A stretch of 64,000 nucleotides of DNA from Variovorax paradoxus NBRC 15149. Its GTDB lineage: Bacteria; Pseudomonadota; Gammaproteobacteria; Burkholderiales; Burkholderiaceae_C. Position numbers and translations under genes: made by a program. Location: assembly GCF_001591365.1 (NCBI RefSeq), contig NZ_BCUT01000005.1:434001-498000 (forward strand), written 5' to 3'. Below are positions 45,095 through 54,130 of this stretch, in pieces; positions within the stretch are counted from its first letter, which is position 1, and each line of letters opens with the position of its first letter. Below the pieces are notes generated by a model. The model made no database searches and was not told the origin of the DNA. It was given only the letters and a program-made list of their open reading frames with translations.

Positions 45095-45131
45095 CTCCCT
45101 CTCCCTCCGGGAGAGGGCCGGGGTGAGGGCA
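45095..45131 (+). repeat. CCCTCTCCC-type intergenic repeat with hairpin
   Basis: CCCTCTCCC (45097-45105), a 3-base loop, and GGGAGAGGG (45109-45117) form a perfect 9-base stem. CCGGGGTGAGGG follows, which repeats the theme. This arrangement is a widely scattered intergenic repeat in proteobacterial genomes. It lies 28 bases after serA and may serve as its terminator or mRNA end. Only one copy is in the window. Confidence 0.72.
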
Positions 45132-45274
45132 GCGGCATCCACACCACGGCACCGCCTGCCGGGCGCCTCCCAATAGGGGAACAGCGAAGGCGCAAGGCAG
45201 GCCCCCCGCCCCTGCCCTAAAATCCCACCCCCGGCTAGATGGGCGCGCAGCGCCTGGCCGAGGTGCCACCCCCG

Positions 45275-48200
45275 ATGAATGCTCCGACCGCGTTGACCAC
45301 GCTGTTGTCGCAGGCCGCAGAGCCTGTACGACTGCGCGAGATCCCCTATAACTACACCAGCTTTTCCGATCGAGAGATCGTGATCCGCCTGCTGGGCGAG
45401 CGCGGCTGGGAACTGCTCCAGACCCTGCGCGCCGAGCGCCGCACCGGCCGGTCGGCGCGCATGCTCTACGAAGTGCTCGGCGACATCTGGGTGGTCCAGC
45501 GCAACCCCTACCTCGTCGACGACCTGCTCGACAACCCGCGCCGCCGCGGCCAGCTGGTCGATGCGCTCAGGCACCGCCTGGCCGAAGTCCAGAAGCGCCG
45601 CACCCCCGACAGCGACCTGCCGCGCGACCAGCTCGTGGGCGAACTCACGGGCCTTGTCGGCCAGGCCGTCGCGGCCTTCGACACCGCCTTTCGCGACGTG
45701 GCCGCCCTGCGCCGCAAGGCCACGCGCGTACTGGGTCGCCTCACGGCCAAGGACAACATCAAGTTCGACGGCCTCTCGCGCGTCTCGCACGTCACCGACG
45801 CCACCGACTGGCGCGTCGAATATCCCTTCGTGGTGCTCTGCCCCGACACCGAGGCCGAGATGGCCCTGCTCGTCAAGGGCTGCATCGAGCTGGGCCTGAC
45901 CATCATCCCGCGCGGCGGCGGCACCGGCTACACCGGCGGCGCCATTCCGCTCACCTGGAAGAGCGTGGTCATCAACACCGAGAAGCTCGAGGCCATGACC
46001 GAGGTCGAGCTGGTTCCGCTGCCCGGCCTCGACAACCCCGTGCCCACCATCTGGACCGAAGCCGGCGTCGTCACCCAGCGCGTGGCCGACGCCGCCGAGC
46101 GCGCCGGCTACGTGTTCGCGGTCGACCCCACTTCCGCCGAGGCCTCGTGCGTGGGCGGCAACGTGGCCATGAACGCGGGCGGCAAGAAAGCCGTGCTCTG
46201 GGGCACGGCGCTCGACAATCTCGCGTCGTGGCGCATGGTCACGCCGCAGGCCGAATGGCTCGAAGTCACGCGCATCGGCCACAACCTCGGCAAGATCCAC
46301 GACGCCGAGAGCGCCGAGTTCGAACTGCAGTACTACGCCGCCGACGGCAAGACGAAATTGCGCACCGAGCGCCTCGACATTCCCGGCCGCACCTTCCGCA
46401 AGGAAGGCCTCGGCAAGGACGTGACCGACAAGTTCCTTTCGGGCCTGCCCGGCATCCAGAAAGAGGGCTGCGACGGCCTCATCACCAGCTGCCGCTGGGT
46501 GGTGCACCGCATGCCGGCGCACACCCGCACCGTGTGCCTCGAATTCTTCGGCAACGCGAAGGACGCGGTGCCCAGCATCGTCGAGATCAAGGACTTCATG
46601 TTCGCCGAGCAGAAGCGCTCGGGCGTGCTGCTCGCGGGCCTCGAGCACCTGGACGACCGCTACCTGAAGGCCGTGGGCTACGCCACCAAGTCGAAGAAGC
46701 ATGGCGGCCTGCCCAAGATGGTGCTGTTCGGCGACATCGCGGGCGACGACGCCGATGCGGTGGCGCGCGTCACCTCCGAAGTGGTGCGCATCGCCAATTC
46801 GCGCAGCGGCGAAGGCTTCGTCGCCATCAGCCCCGAGGCGCGCAAGAAATTCTGGCTCGACCGCAAGCGCACCGCGGCCATCAGCAAGCACACCAACGCC
46901 TTCAAGATCAACGAGGACGTGGTCATTCCGCTGCCGCGCATGGCCGAGTACAGCGACGGCATCGAGCGCATCAACATCGAGCTCTCGCTGCAGAACAAGC
47001 TCGCGCTCACCGACGCGCTCGAAGCCTTCCTGCTGCGCGGCAACCTGCCGCTGGGCAAGACCGACGACGCGCACGAGATCCCGGCCGCCGAGCTGCTCGA
47101 AGACCGGGTGGCGCAGGCCGTGGCGCTGGTGCAGGGCGTGCGTGCGCTCTGGGCCGAATGGCTGCGCGACGTCGACACGCTGTTCCCGCAGCTGCAGGAC
47201 CACACGCTGCGCGCCAGCTGGAAGACCCAGCTGCGCCAGCCGCTGCAGGAAATCTTCTCGGGCGCCGAATTCACGCCGATCCTGGCCGAGTGCACCGCCA
47301 TCCACCAGCAGGTGCTCAAGGGCCGTGTGTGGGTGGCGCTGCACATGCACGCAGGCGACGGCAACGTGCACACCAACATCCCGGTCAACAGCGACAACTA
47401 CGAGATGCTGCAGACCGCGCATGCTGCGGTGGTGCGCATCATGGCGCTGGCGCGCAGCCTCGACGGCGTGATCTCGGGCGAGCACGGCATCGGCATCACC
47501 AAGCTCGAATTCCTGAGCGACGAAGAGCTGAAGCCCTTCATGGACTACAAGCAGCGCGTCGATCCCGAGGGCCGCTTCAACAAGGGCAAGCTGCTGCGCG
47601 CGCCCGCCGGCGAAGCCGCGCTGCCGCATGCCGACCTGACCAACGCCTACACGCCGAGCTTCGGCCTCATGGGGCACGAGTCGCTCATCATGCAGCAGAG
47701 CGACATCGGCGCGATTGCCGACAGCGTGAAGGACTGCCTGCGCTGCGGTAAGTGCAAGCCGGTGTGCGCCACCCACGTGCCGCGCGCCAACCTGCTGTAC
47801 AGCCCGCGCAACAAGATCCTCGCAACCTCGCTGCTGGTGGAGGCCTTCCTGTATGAAGAGCAGACCCGGCGCGGCATCAGCATCAAGCACTGGGAAGAAT
47901 TCGAGGACGTGGCCGACCACTGCACGGTCTGCCACAAGTGCCTCACGCCCTGCCCGGTGAAGATCGACTTCGGCGACGTGTCGATGAACATGCGCAACCT
48001 GCTGCGCAAGATGGGGCAGAAGAGCTTCCGCCCCGGCAACGCCGCCGCGATGTTCTTCCTCAACGCGACCAACCCGCAGACCATCAAGGCGGTGCGCGCC
48101 GGCATGGTGGGCATCGGCTTCAAGGCGCAGCGCCTGGCCAACGACCTGCTGCGCGGGCTTGCCAGGAAGCAGACGGCCGCGCCGCCCGCCACGCTCGGCC

Positions 48201-49153
48201 CGGCGCCGGTCAAGGAGCAGGTGATCCACTTCATCAACAAGAAGATGCCGGGCAACCTGCCCAAGCAGACGGCGCGCGCGCTGCTCGACATCGAGGATGC
48301 CGACTACGTGCCGATCATCCGCGACCCGAAGGCCACCACGTCCGAGACCGAGGCGGTCTTCTACTTTCCGGGCTGCGGCTCGGAGCGCCTCTTCTCGCAG
48401 GTGGGCCTCGCCACCCAGGCCATGCTCTGGCATGCGGGCGTGCAGACGGTGCTGCCGCCCGGCTACCTGTGCTGCGGCTATCCGCAGCGCGGCAGCGGCC
48501 AGTTCGACAAGGCCGAGAAGATGATCACCGACAACCGCGTGCTGTTCCACCGCGTGGCCAACACGCTCAACTACCTCGACATCAAGACGGTGGTGGTGAG
48601 CTGCGGCACCTGCTATGACCAGCTGCAGGGCTACCAGTTCGACAAGATCTTCCCGGGCTGCCGCATCATCGACATCCATGAATACTTGCTCGAAAAGGGC
48701 ATCACGCTCGCCGACGCAAGTGGCGGTGGCTACCTGTACCACGACCCCTGTCACAGCCCGATGAAGCTGCAGGACCCGATGAAGACCGTGAAGGCGCTGG
48801 TCGGCGACAACGTGCTCAAGAACGACCGCTGCTGCGGCGAATCGGGCACGCTGGGCGTCTCGCGGCCCGACATCTCGACGCAGATCCGCTTCCGCAAGGA
48901 AGAAGAACTCAAGAAGGGCGAGGCCGCGTTGCGCGCGAACGGCCAGGTCGGCGAGAAGGACAACGTCAAGATCCTCACCAGCTGCCCGAGCTGCCTGCAG
49001 GGCCTCTCGCGCTATGGCAACGACCTGAACAACGGGCTGCTCGAGGCCGACTACATCGTGGTCGAAATGGCCAACAAGATCCTCGGCAAGGACTGGATGC
49101 CCGAATACGTCGCTGCGGCCAACCAGGGCGGCATCGAGCGGGTGCTCGTATGA
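45275..49153 (+). CDS. FAD/Fe-S oxidoreductase (DUF3683, glycolate/lactate-oxidase-like fusion)
   Basis: This 1292-residue fusion oxidises a 2-hydroxy acid, judging by its parts; the substrate is not known to me. In order: an N-terminal DUF3683-like region (1-190), a FAD-binding PCMH domain (IIPRGGGTGYTGGAIPL, about 209), a FAD-oxidase C-terminal part (to about 780, with HMHAGDGNVHTNI), two 4Fe-4S clusters (CLRCGKCKPVC about 818 and CTVCHKCLTPC about 882), and two CCG domains (FPGCGSERLF, YLCCGYP, HDPCHSP, CCGESGTLG; about 1030-1260). These unite GlcD-like and GlcF-like functions. I use the ATG at 45275 because GAGGTG precedes it; an ATG at 45239 lacks a ribosome site. Confidence 0.88.
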   Translation: MNAPTALTTLLSQAAEPVRLREIPYNYTSFSDREIVIRLLGERGWELLQTLRAERRTGRSARMLYEVLGDIWVVQRNPYLVDDLLDNPRRRGQLVDALRHRLAEVQKRRTPDSDLPRDQLVGELTGLVGQAVAAFDTAFRDVAALRRKATRVLGRLTAKDNIKFDGLSRVSHVTDATDWRVEYPFVVLCPDTEAEMALLVKGCIELGLTIIPRGGGTGYTGGAIPLTWKSVVINTEKLEAMTEVELVPLPGLDNPVPTIWTEAGVVTQRVADAAERAGYVFAVDPTSAEASCVGGNVAMNAGGKKAVLWGTALDNLASWRMVTPQAEWLEVTRIGHNLGKIHDAESAEFELQYYAADGKTKLRTERLDIPGRTFRKEGLGKDVTDKFLSGLPGIQKEGCDGLITSCRWVVHRMPAHTRTVCLEFFGNAKDAVPSIVEIKDFMFAEQKRSGVLLAGLEHLDDRYLKAVGYATKSKKHGGLPKMVLFGDIAGDDADAVARVTSEVVRIANSRSGEGFVAISPEARKKFWLDRKRTAAISKHTNAFKINEDVVIPLPRMAEYSDGIERINIELSLQNKLALTDALEAFLLRGNLPLGKTDDAHEIPAAELLEDRVAQAVALVQGVRALWAEWLRDVDTLFPQLQDHTLRASWKTQLRQPLQEIFSGAEFTPILAECTAIHQQVLKGRVWVALHMHAGDGNVHTNIPVNSDNYEMLQTAHAAVVRIMALARSLDGVISGEHGIGITKLEFLSDEELKPFMDYKQRVDPEGRFNKGKLLRAPAGEAALPHADLTNAYTPSFGLMGHESLIMQQSDIGAIADSVKDCLRCGKCKPVCATHVPRANLLYSPRNKILATSLLVEAFLYEEQTRRGISIKHWEEFEDVADHCTVCHKCLTPCPVKIDFGDVSMNMRNLLRKMGQKSFRPGNAAAMFFLNATNPQTIKAVRAGMVGIGFKAQRLANDLLRGLARKQTAAPPATLGPAPVKEQVIHFINKKMPGNLPKQTARALLDIEDADYVPIIRDPKATTSETEAVFYFPGCGSERLFSQVGLATQAMLWHAGVQTVLPPGYLCCGYPQRGSGQFDKAEKMITDNRVLFHRVANTLNYLDIKTVVVSCGTCYDQLQGYQFDKIFPGCRIIDIHEYLLEKGITLADASGGGYLYHDPCHSPMKLQDPMKTVKALVGDNVLKNDRCCGESGTLGVSRPDISTQIRFRKEEELKKGEAALRANGQVGEKDNVKILTSCPSCLQGLSRYGNDLNNGLLEADYIVVEMANKILGKDWMPEYVAAANQGGIERVLV

Positions 49154-49587
49154 GGGTGAAGAACTGTCCCTTCTGCGAAGGCCCCGGCGGCCGCATCGTG
49201 TTCGAGGGCGCGAAGCTTCGCGTCATCCATGCCGAGGAGGCCGGCTTCCCGGCCTTCTACCGCGTGATCTGGCGCGAGCATGCGGCGGAGTTTTCCGACC
49301 TCGACGCGGCCGACCGCGTGCTGTGCATGGAGGCCGTGACAGTGGTCGAGCAGTGCCTGCGCGAGCATCTGTCGCCGGCCAAGATCAATCTTGCGGCGCT
49401 CGGCAACATGGTGCCGCACCTGCATTGGCATGTGATCGCGCGCTTTGCGGACGACACGCATTTTCCGGGCTCCGTGTGGGCGCCGGTGCAGCGCGAAGCC
49501 GATGCGGCCCAGCAGGCCGCCGTGGCCGCGCGCCTGCCCGCGCTCGAGAGTGAGATGATGGCCCGACTGGGCACAAGGAGCTTCTGA
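49150..49587 (+). CDS. HIT-family nucleotide hydrolase/transferase
   Basis: The product is 145 residues. The histidine triad reads HLHWHVIARF (about 96-105), with the HxHxH active-site pattern. The N-terminal NCPFCEG resembles a zinc-binding CxxC. HIT proteins cleave or transfer nucleotide phosphoramidates and dinucleotides. Its ATG overlaps the stop of the oxidoreductase (ATGA) and its stop overlaps the DUF971 start, so the three genes are translated in a chain. The particular substrate is unknown. Confidence 0.9.
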   Translation: MRVKNCPFCEGPGGRIVFEGAKLRVIHAEEAGFPAFYRVIWREHAAEFSDLDAADRVLCMEAVTVVEQCLREHLSPAKINLAALGNMVPHLHWHVIARFADDTHFPGSVWAPVQREADAAQQAAVAARLPALESEMMARLGTRSF

Positions 49588-50000
49588 TGGCAGGTTTGCA
49601 AGCCGGCGCACCAACGCCGCAATCGATCACCGTGCATGGCCAGTCGCGCGTGCTCGAGGTCGGCTTCTCGGACGGCGCGAGCTTCCGCATTCCGTTCGAG
49701 CTGATGCGCATCTATTCGCCATCGGCCGAGGTGCAGGGCCACGGCCCGGGCCAGGAAGTGCTGCAGACCGGCAAGCGCGAGGTCGAGCTGGTCGACCTGA
49801 AGCCGGTGGGCAACTACGCCGTGCAGCCGGTCTTCAGCGACGGCCACGACACCGGCATCTTCTCGTGGAACCTGCTGTACGAACTCGGCGCCAACCAGGC
49901 CGCGCTCTGGGCCGAATACGAGCGCCGGCTTGCCGCCGCGGGCGTCGACCGCGACGCGCCGATGATCGACAAGGGCGGCTCCGCCTGCGGCAGCCACTGA
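49587..50000 (+). CDS. DUF971 (gamma-butyrobetaine hydroxylase N-terminal-like) protein
   Basis: The product is 137 residues. The core is SRVLEVGFSDGASFRIPFEL, then VGNYAVQPVFSDGHDTGIFS and WNLLYELG. This matches the DUF971 fold, also found at the N-terminus of butyrobetaine hydroxylases and in Fe-S-linked proteins. Stand-alone members often neighbour ubiE in beta- and gammaproteobacteria, as here. Some work links such proteins to Fe-S metabolism. The start overlaps the HIT stop by one base. Confidence 0.87.
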   Translation: MAGLQAGAPTPQSITVHGQSRVLEVGFSDGASFRIPFELMRIYSPSAEVQGHGPGQEVLQTGKREVELVDLKPVGNYAVQPVFSDGHDTGIFSWNLLYELGANQAALWAEYERRLAAAGVDRDAPMIDKGGSACGSH

Positions 50001-50155
50001 CCCGCCAGACCCCGTTCGCTCCTGAAAAAGTAGCCCCGCACGCAGGCGCGGCGCGCCTTGCCGCGGCCCGCGATTTCAAGAAAAAGCAACAAATGTCCGC
50101 CGTCGCCGCAGGGTCGCCTTCTTGAGCTGTGTGCTTCCGGCCTAATATCAGGCGC

Positions 50156-50887
50156 ATGAGCACCACCCACTTCGGCTTCGAGAAAGTCGACGAAAGCGAG
50201 AAAGCGCAACGTGTCCGCGGCGTCTTCGATTCCGTCGCCACGCGTTACGACCTCATGAACGACCTGATGTCGATGGGGCTGCACCGCGCCTGGAAGGCCT
50301 ACACCGTGATGGTGGCCAACGTGGGCGAGGGCTCGCGCGTGCTCGACATTGCGGGCGGCACCGGCGACCTCGCGCTGGCCTTCTCGAAGAAGGTGGGTGC
50401 CAGCGGCCAGGTGGTGCACACCGACATCAACGAAGCCATGCTGCGCACCGGCCGCGACCGCCTGCTCGATGCCGGCGTGGCGCTCCCCACGCTGGTGTGC
50501 GACGCAGAGAAACTGCCCTTCCCCGACAACCACTTCGACGTCGTGACCGTGGCCTTCGGCCTGCGCAACATGACGCACAAGGACCTTGCGCTGAAGGAAA
50601 TGAACCGCGTGCTCAAGCCGCGCGGCAAGCTGCTGGTGCTTGAGTTCTCGAAGGTCGCCAAGCCGCTGGCCAAGGCCTACGACTGGTATTCGTTCAACGT
50701 GCTGCCGCGCCTGGGCAAGCTGGTGGCCGGCGACGACGCGAGCTACCGCTACCTGGCCGAATCGATCCGCATGCATCCCGCGCAGGACGAACTCAAGACC
50801 CTCATGAAAGAGGGCGGTTTCGGGCATGTGGACTATCACAACATGACGGGGGGCGTGGTGGCCCTTCATGTTGGAATCAAATGTTGA
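50156..50887 (+). CDS. ubiE: Ubiquinone/menaquinone C-methyltransferase UbiE
   Basis: UbiE methylates the ring of demethoxy-ubiquinol and demethylmenaquinol. The product is 243 residues. The conserved opening is VRGVFDSVATRYDLMNDLMS, the SAM motif is VLDIAGGTGDLALAF (about 61-75), and FGLRNMTHKDLALKEMNRVL (about 132-151) is a UbiE hallmark. The start is MSTTHFGFEKV. TAATAT about 13 bases upstream of the ATG may be a -10 box, with an imperfect -35. It leads a group that includes ubiJ and ubiB, so a quinone biosynthesis region. Confidence 0.96.
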   Translation: MSTTHFGFEKVDESEKAQRVRGVFDSVATRYDLMNDLMSMGLHRAWKAYTVMVANVGEGSRVLDIAGGTGDLALAFSKKVGASGQVVHTDINEAMLRTGRDRLLDAGVALPTLVCDAEKLPFPDNHFDVVTVAFGLRNMTHKDLALKEMNRVLKPRGKLLVLEFSKVAKPLAKAYDWYSFNVLPRLGKLVAGDDASYRYLAESIRMHPAQDELKTLMKEGGFGHVDYHNMTGGVVALHVGIKC

Positions 50888-50921
50888 TGAAGCGAATTCT
50901 TCGCTCGAAAGAGGAGACGAC

Positions 50922-51935
50922 ATGAAAAGTTTGAGTTCTTTGTTCCTGGCTTGCGTGCTGGCCCTGGTCAGTGTTCAGGCAGACGCAGCTCGCATCGGTG
51001 GCGGCAAGTCGTTCGGCCGCCAGTCGTCCAACGTGACGCAGCGCGAATCCGCAGCGCCCACCGCACCCGCACAGCAAAGCGCGACCAATGCGGCGCCGAG
51101 ACCCGCAACGCCCGCGCCCGCCGCCGCTGCGCCCAAGCGCCCGTGGGGCGCCATGCTCGGCGGCCTCGCTGCCGGCCTGGGCCTCGCATGGCTCGCACAC
51201 TCGCTCGGCCTGGGTGCCGGCTTTGCGAACATCCTCCTGATCGGCCTGCTCGTGATGGCCGGGCTGTTCGTCTGGCGCATGTTCAAGGCGCGATCGGCCG
51301 CATCGTCGGGTGCCAACCGCCCCGGCGGCTTCGCATTCGAAGGCGCCGGCAATCCGGCCAACGCCAGCGCGCCCGCGCAGTACAGCCCCGCCAATGTCGG
51401 CAACGACGCGTCGGCGCGTCCCTGGGAGCGCAACACGACCGCCTTCGACGCCGGCTCCTCCGCGCATGGCAGCAGCCTGTCCGCGGCCGGTGCGGCGGCT
51501 GGCGGCAGCATGATCGGCTCGGCGCTCTCGGGCTCGCAGTCGTGGGGCATTCCGGCCGGCTTCGACGTGGACGGCTTCCTGAGCGCCGCCAAGCGCAACT
51601 TCGTGACGCTGCAGGACGCATGGGACCGCGCCGACGTCGGCATGCTGCGCTCGATGATGACCGACGACATGGTCGAGGAAATCCGCAGCCAGCTGGCCGA
51701 CCGTGCAAGCCACACCGGCGGCGCCTCGAACAAGACCGAAGTGGTCATGCTCGACGCCAAGCTGCTCGGCATCGAGGAACTGGCCGATGCCTACCTCGCG
51801 AGCGTGGAGTTCTCCGGCATGATCCGCGAAGATGCCTCGGCCGGCCCGGGCCCGTTCCGCGAAGTCTGGAACATGACCAAGCCCACCAGCGGCACCAGCG
51901 GCTGGCTCGTGGCGGGCGTCCAGGCCCTGCAGTAA
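50922..51935 (+). CDS. Tim44-like domain membrane protein
   Basis: The product is 337 residues. A signal peptide (1-21, ending QADA) or N-terminal anchor is followed by RIGGGKSFGRQSS, typical of this family. A Pro/Ala/Thr region leads to one or two membrane segments (about 85-120, LGAGFANILLIGLLVMAGLF). The C-terminal Tim44-like domain spans about 215-337 (FLSAAKRNFVTLQDAWDRAD). Family members are of unsettled function in bacteria. A strong GAGGAG precedes the ATG. It sits between ubiE and ubiJ. Confidence 0.88.
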   Translation: MKSLSSLFLACVLALVSVQADAARIGGGKSFGRQSSNVTQRESAAPTAPAQQSATNAAPRPATPAPAAAAPKRPWGAMLGGLAAGLGLAWLAHSLGLGAGFANILLIGLLVMAGLFVWRMFKARSAASSGANRPGGFAFEGAGNPANASAPAQYSPANVGNDASARPWERNTTAFDAGSSAHGSSLSAAGAAAGGSMIGSALSGSQSWGIPAGFDVDGFLSAAKRNFVTLQDAWDRADVGMLRSMMTDDMVEEIRSQLADRASHTGGASNKTEVVMLDAKLLGIEELADAYLASVEFSGMIREDASAGPGPFREVWNMTKPTSGTSGWLVAGVQALQ

Positions 51936-51983
51936 GCGCATTGCGGCGGCCGCGGGGCCGCCTGCAGAACCGATAATGGGGAC

Positions 51984-52556
51984 ATGGCTACACCATCGTC
52001 CCCATTTTCTTTTCTCGACGATCTGTTCAACCGCATCGGCGAGCGCCTGCAGCCGCCCGCCTGGGCGGTGCACGAGATCCAGCACCGCGCGGTGCTGTTC
52101 CTGAACCATGTGCTGCAGCAGGAACCCGAGGCCCAGCAGCGGCTGCTCCGGCAGCAGGGGCGGGTGGTGCGCTTCCAGTGGCGCTTCGTGACGATGGATC
52201 TGGTCGCCACGCCGGCCGGCCTGCTGGACCTCGCGCCTGCCGGCTCGGTGCCTGAACTCACGCTCACCGTCACGGACGAATCCCCCTTCGAGCTGGCCCG
52301 CGCCACGCTGCGCGGCGGCAAGCCCTCGGTGCAGATCATCGGCGACGTGCAGCTCGCCGCCGAGGTCAACTGGCTGGTCGACCACGTGCGCTGGGACGTC
52401 GAGGACGACCTCGCCCGCCTCGTGGGCGACGTACCGGCGCACACCATCGCCAACGGCGCGCGCCGGGTCGTGGAAGCGCTGCGCCAGTTCGCCGGCGGCC
52501 GCAAGCCACCGCAGGCCGGCGGTCCGTCGACCGGCTCGGCGAGCACGGCCGAATGA
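51984..52556 (+). CDS. ubiJ: Ubiquinone biosynthesis accessory protein UbiJ
   Basis: UbiJ, an SCP2-domain protein, is part of the ubiquinone synthesis complex and binds quinone intermediates. The product is 190 residues: an N-terminal SCP2 domain (LFLNHVLQQEPEAQQRLLRQ to FELARATLRGGKPSVQIIGD) and a C-terminal helical region (WLVDHVRWDVEDDLARLVGD). The short variable tail overlaps the ubiB start (ATGA). The identity rests on this coupling plus the SCP2-type N-terminus. Confidence 0.88.
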   Translation: MATPSSPFSFLDDLFNRIGERLQPPAWAVHEIQHRAVLFLNHVLQQEPEAQQRLLRQQGRVVRFQWRFVTMDLVATPAGLLDLAPAGSVPELTLTVTDESPFELARATLRGGKPSVQIIGDVQLAAEVNWLVDHVRWDVEDDLARLVGDVPAHTIANGARRVVEALRQFAGGRKPPQAGGPSTGSASTAE

Positions 52557-54118
52557 GGCGCTTCTACCGCGGAATCTTCATCGTCTGGGTCGCGCTGCGC
52601 TACGGCCTGGACGAGCTGGTGCTCACGAGCTTCCAGAAACCCTGGCTGCGCGTGGTGGCGCGCATCGTCTCCATCGGCCGCAACCTCGACGCACCCCGCG
52701 GCCAGCGGCTGCGCGAGGCACTCGAACGCCTGGGGCCGATCTTCGTCAAGTTCGGCCAGGTGCTGTCGACCCGGCGCGACCTGCTGCCGCCCGACATCGC
52801 CGACGAGCTCGCCTTCCTGCAGGACCGCGTGCCGCCGTTCCCCTCGTCGGTGGCCATTGCCACCATCGAGCGCGCCTTCCGCCGTCCGGTGGGCGACGTG
52901 TTCGTGCAGTTCGACGAGACGCCGATCGCCAGCGCGTCGATCGCCCAGGTCCACTTCGCGACCATCCGCACCGACGAAGGCGAGGTGCGCGAGGTCGCGG
53001 TCAAGGTGCTGCGCCCCAGCATGCGCGGCGTGATCGAGAAAGACCTGGCGCTCATGGCCATGATGGCCGGCTGGGTCGAGAAGCTCTCGCCCGACGGCAA
53101 GCGCCTGAAGCCGCGCGAGGTGGTCGGCGAGTTCGACAAGTACCTGCACGACGAGCTCGACCTGGTGCGCGAGGCGGCCAACGCGGCCCAGCTGCGCCGC
53201 AACATGGCCTCGCTCGAGCTGGTGCTGATCCCCGAGATGTTCTGGGACTTCTGCCACCCCGAGGTGATCGTGATGGAGCGCATGAACGGCGTGCCCATTG
53301 CCCAGCTCGACCGCCTGCGCGCGGCCGGCGTCGACATCCCCAAGCTGGCGCGCGACGGCGTCACGATCTTCTTCACCCAGGTGTTCCGCGACGGCTTCTT
53401 CCACGCCGACATGCACCCGGGCAACATCCAGGTGAGCCTCGCGCCGGAGACCTTCGGGCGCTACATCTCGCTGGACTTCGGCATCATCGGCACGCTGACC
53501 GAGTCGGACAAGGAATACCTCGCGCAGAACTTCGTGGCCTTCTTCCGGCGCGACTACAAGCGCGTGGCCGAGCTGCACCTGGAGAGCGGCTGGGTGCCCG
53601 AGGGCACGCGCATCGACGAGCTCGAAGGCGCGATCCGCACCGTCTGCGAGCCGTACTTCGACCGGCCGCTGAAGGAAATCTCGCTCGGCATGGTGCTGAT
53701 GCGCCTGTTCCAGACCTCGCGCCGCTTCCATGTCGAGATCCAGCCGCAGCTGGTGCTGCTGCAGAAGACCCTGCTCAACATCGAGGGCCTGGGCCGACAG
53801 CTCGATCCGGAACTCGATCTCTGGCACACCGCCAAGCCCTTCCTCGAGAAGTGGATGGTCGACCAGATCGGGCCGAAGAAGCTGTTCCAGCAGCTCAAGG
53901 CCGAAGCGCCGCGCTACGCAAAACTCTTGCCCGAGCTGCCGCGCCTGCTGCACGATTTCCTGGAAAATCGGCCCGCCGACCACCGCCGCGAGCTGCTGGA
54001 GCTGCTGGCCGCCCAGAAGCGCACCAACCGGCTGCTGCAGACCATCATCTACGGTGGCATAGGATTTGTATTGGGGTTGCTCGCCATGCAATTGCTGGTG
54101 CGCGTGAGATTGTTCTAG
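52553..54118 (+). CDS. ubiB: Atypical kinase-like protein UbiB
   Basis: UbiB is an ATPase needed for the hydroxylation steps of ubiquinone synthesis. The product is 521 residues. The family-specific KxGQ motif (IFVKFGQVLSTRRDLLPP, about 63-80) and the A-rich loop (ASIAQVHFAT, about 125-134) are present. HADMHPGNIQV (about 284-294) and SLDFGIIG supply the catalytic and metal residues. Two C-terminal membrane segments (about 495-520) anchor it. The gene is coupled to ubiJ. Confidence 0.96.
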   Translation: MRRFYRGIFIVWVALRYGLDELVLTSFQKPWLRVVARIVSIGRNLDAPRGQRLREALERLGPIFVKFGQVLSTRRDLLPPDIADELAFLQDRVPPFPSSVAIATIERAFRRPVGDVFVQFDETPIASASIAQVHFATIRTDEGEVREVAVKVLRPSMRGVIEKDLALMAMMAGWVEKLSPDGKRLKPREVVGEFDKYLHDELDLVREAANAAQLRRNMASLELVLIPEMFWDFCHPEVIVMERMNGVPIAQLDRLRAAGVDIPKLARDGVTIFFTQVFRDGFFHADMHPGNIQVSLAPETFGRYISLDFGIIGTLTESDKEYLAQNFVAFFRRDYKRVAELHLESGWVPEGTRIDELEGAIRTVCEPYFDRPLKEISLGMVLMRLFQTSRRFHVEIQPQLVLLQKTLLNIEGLGRQLDPELDLWHTAKPFLEKWMVDQIGPKKLFQQLKAEAPRYAKLLPELPRLLHDFLENRPADHRRELLELLAAQKRTNRLLQTIIYGGIGFVLGLLAMQLLVRVRLF

Positions 54119-54130
54119 AGGAGTGTCCCC

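Noticed and set aside
44972..48754. A very long open frame on the minus strand opposite the FAD/Fe-S oxidoreductase
   Set aside because: It is antisense to a gene with clear catalytic motifs, and its translation is His/Arg/Ala-rich with no domain. Such frames are common in GC-rich DNA.
50134..50150. TTGAG-to-TAATAT pair as a sigma-70 promoter for ubiE
   Set aside because: The spacing of 15-16 bases and weak -35 make it only suggestive; mentioned under ubiE but not listed as a feature.
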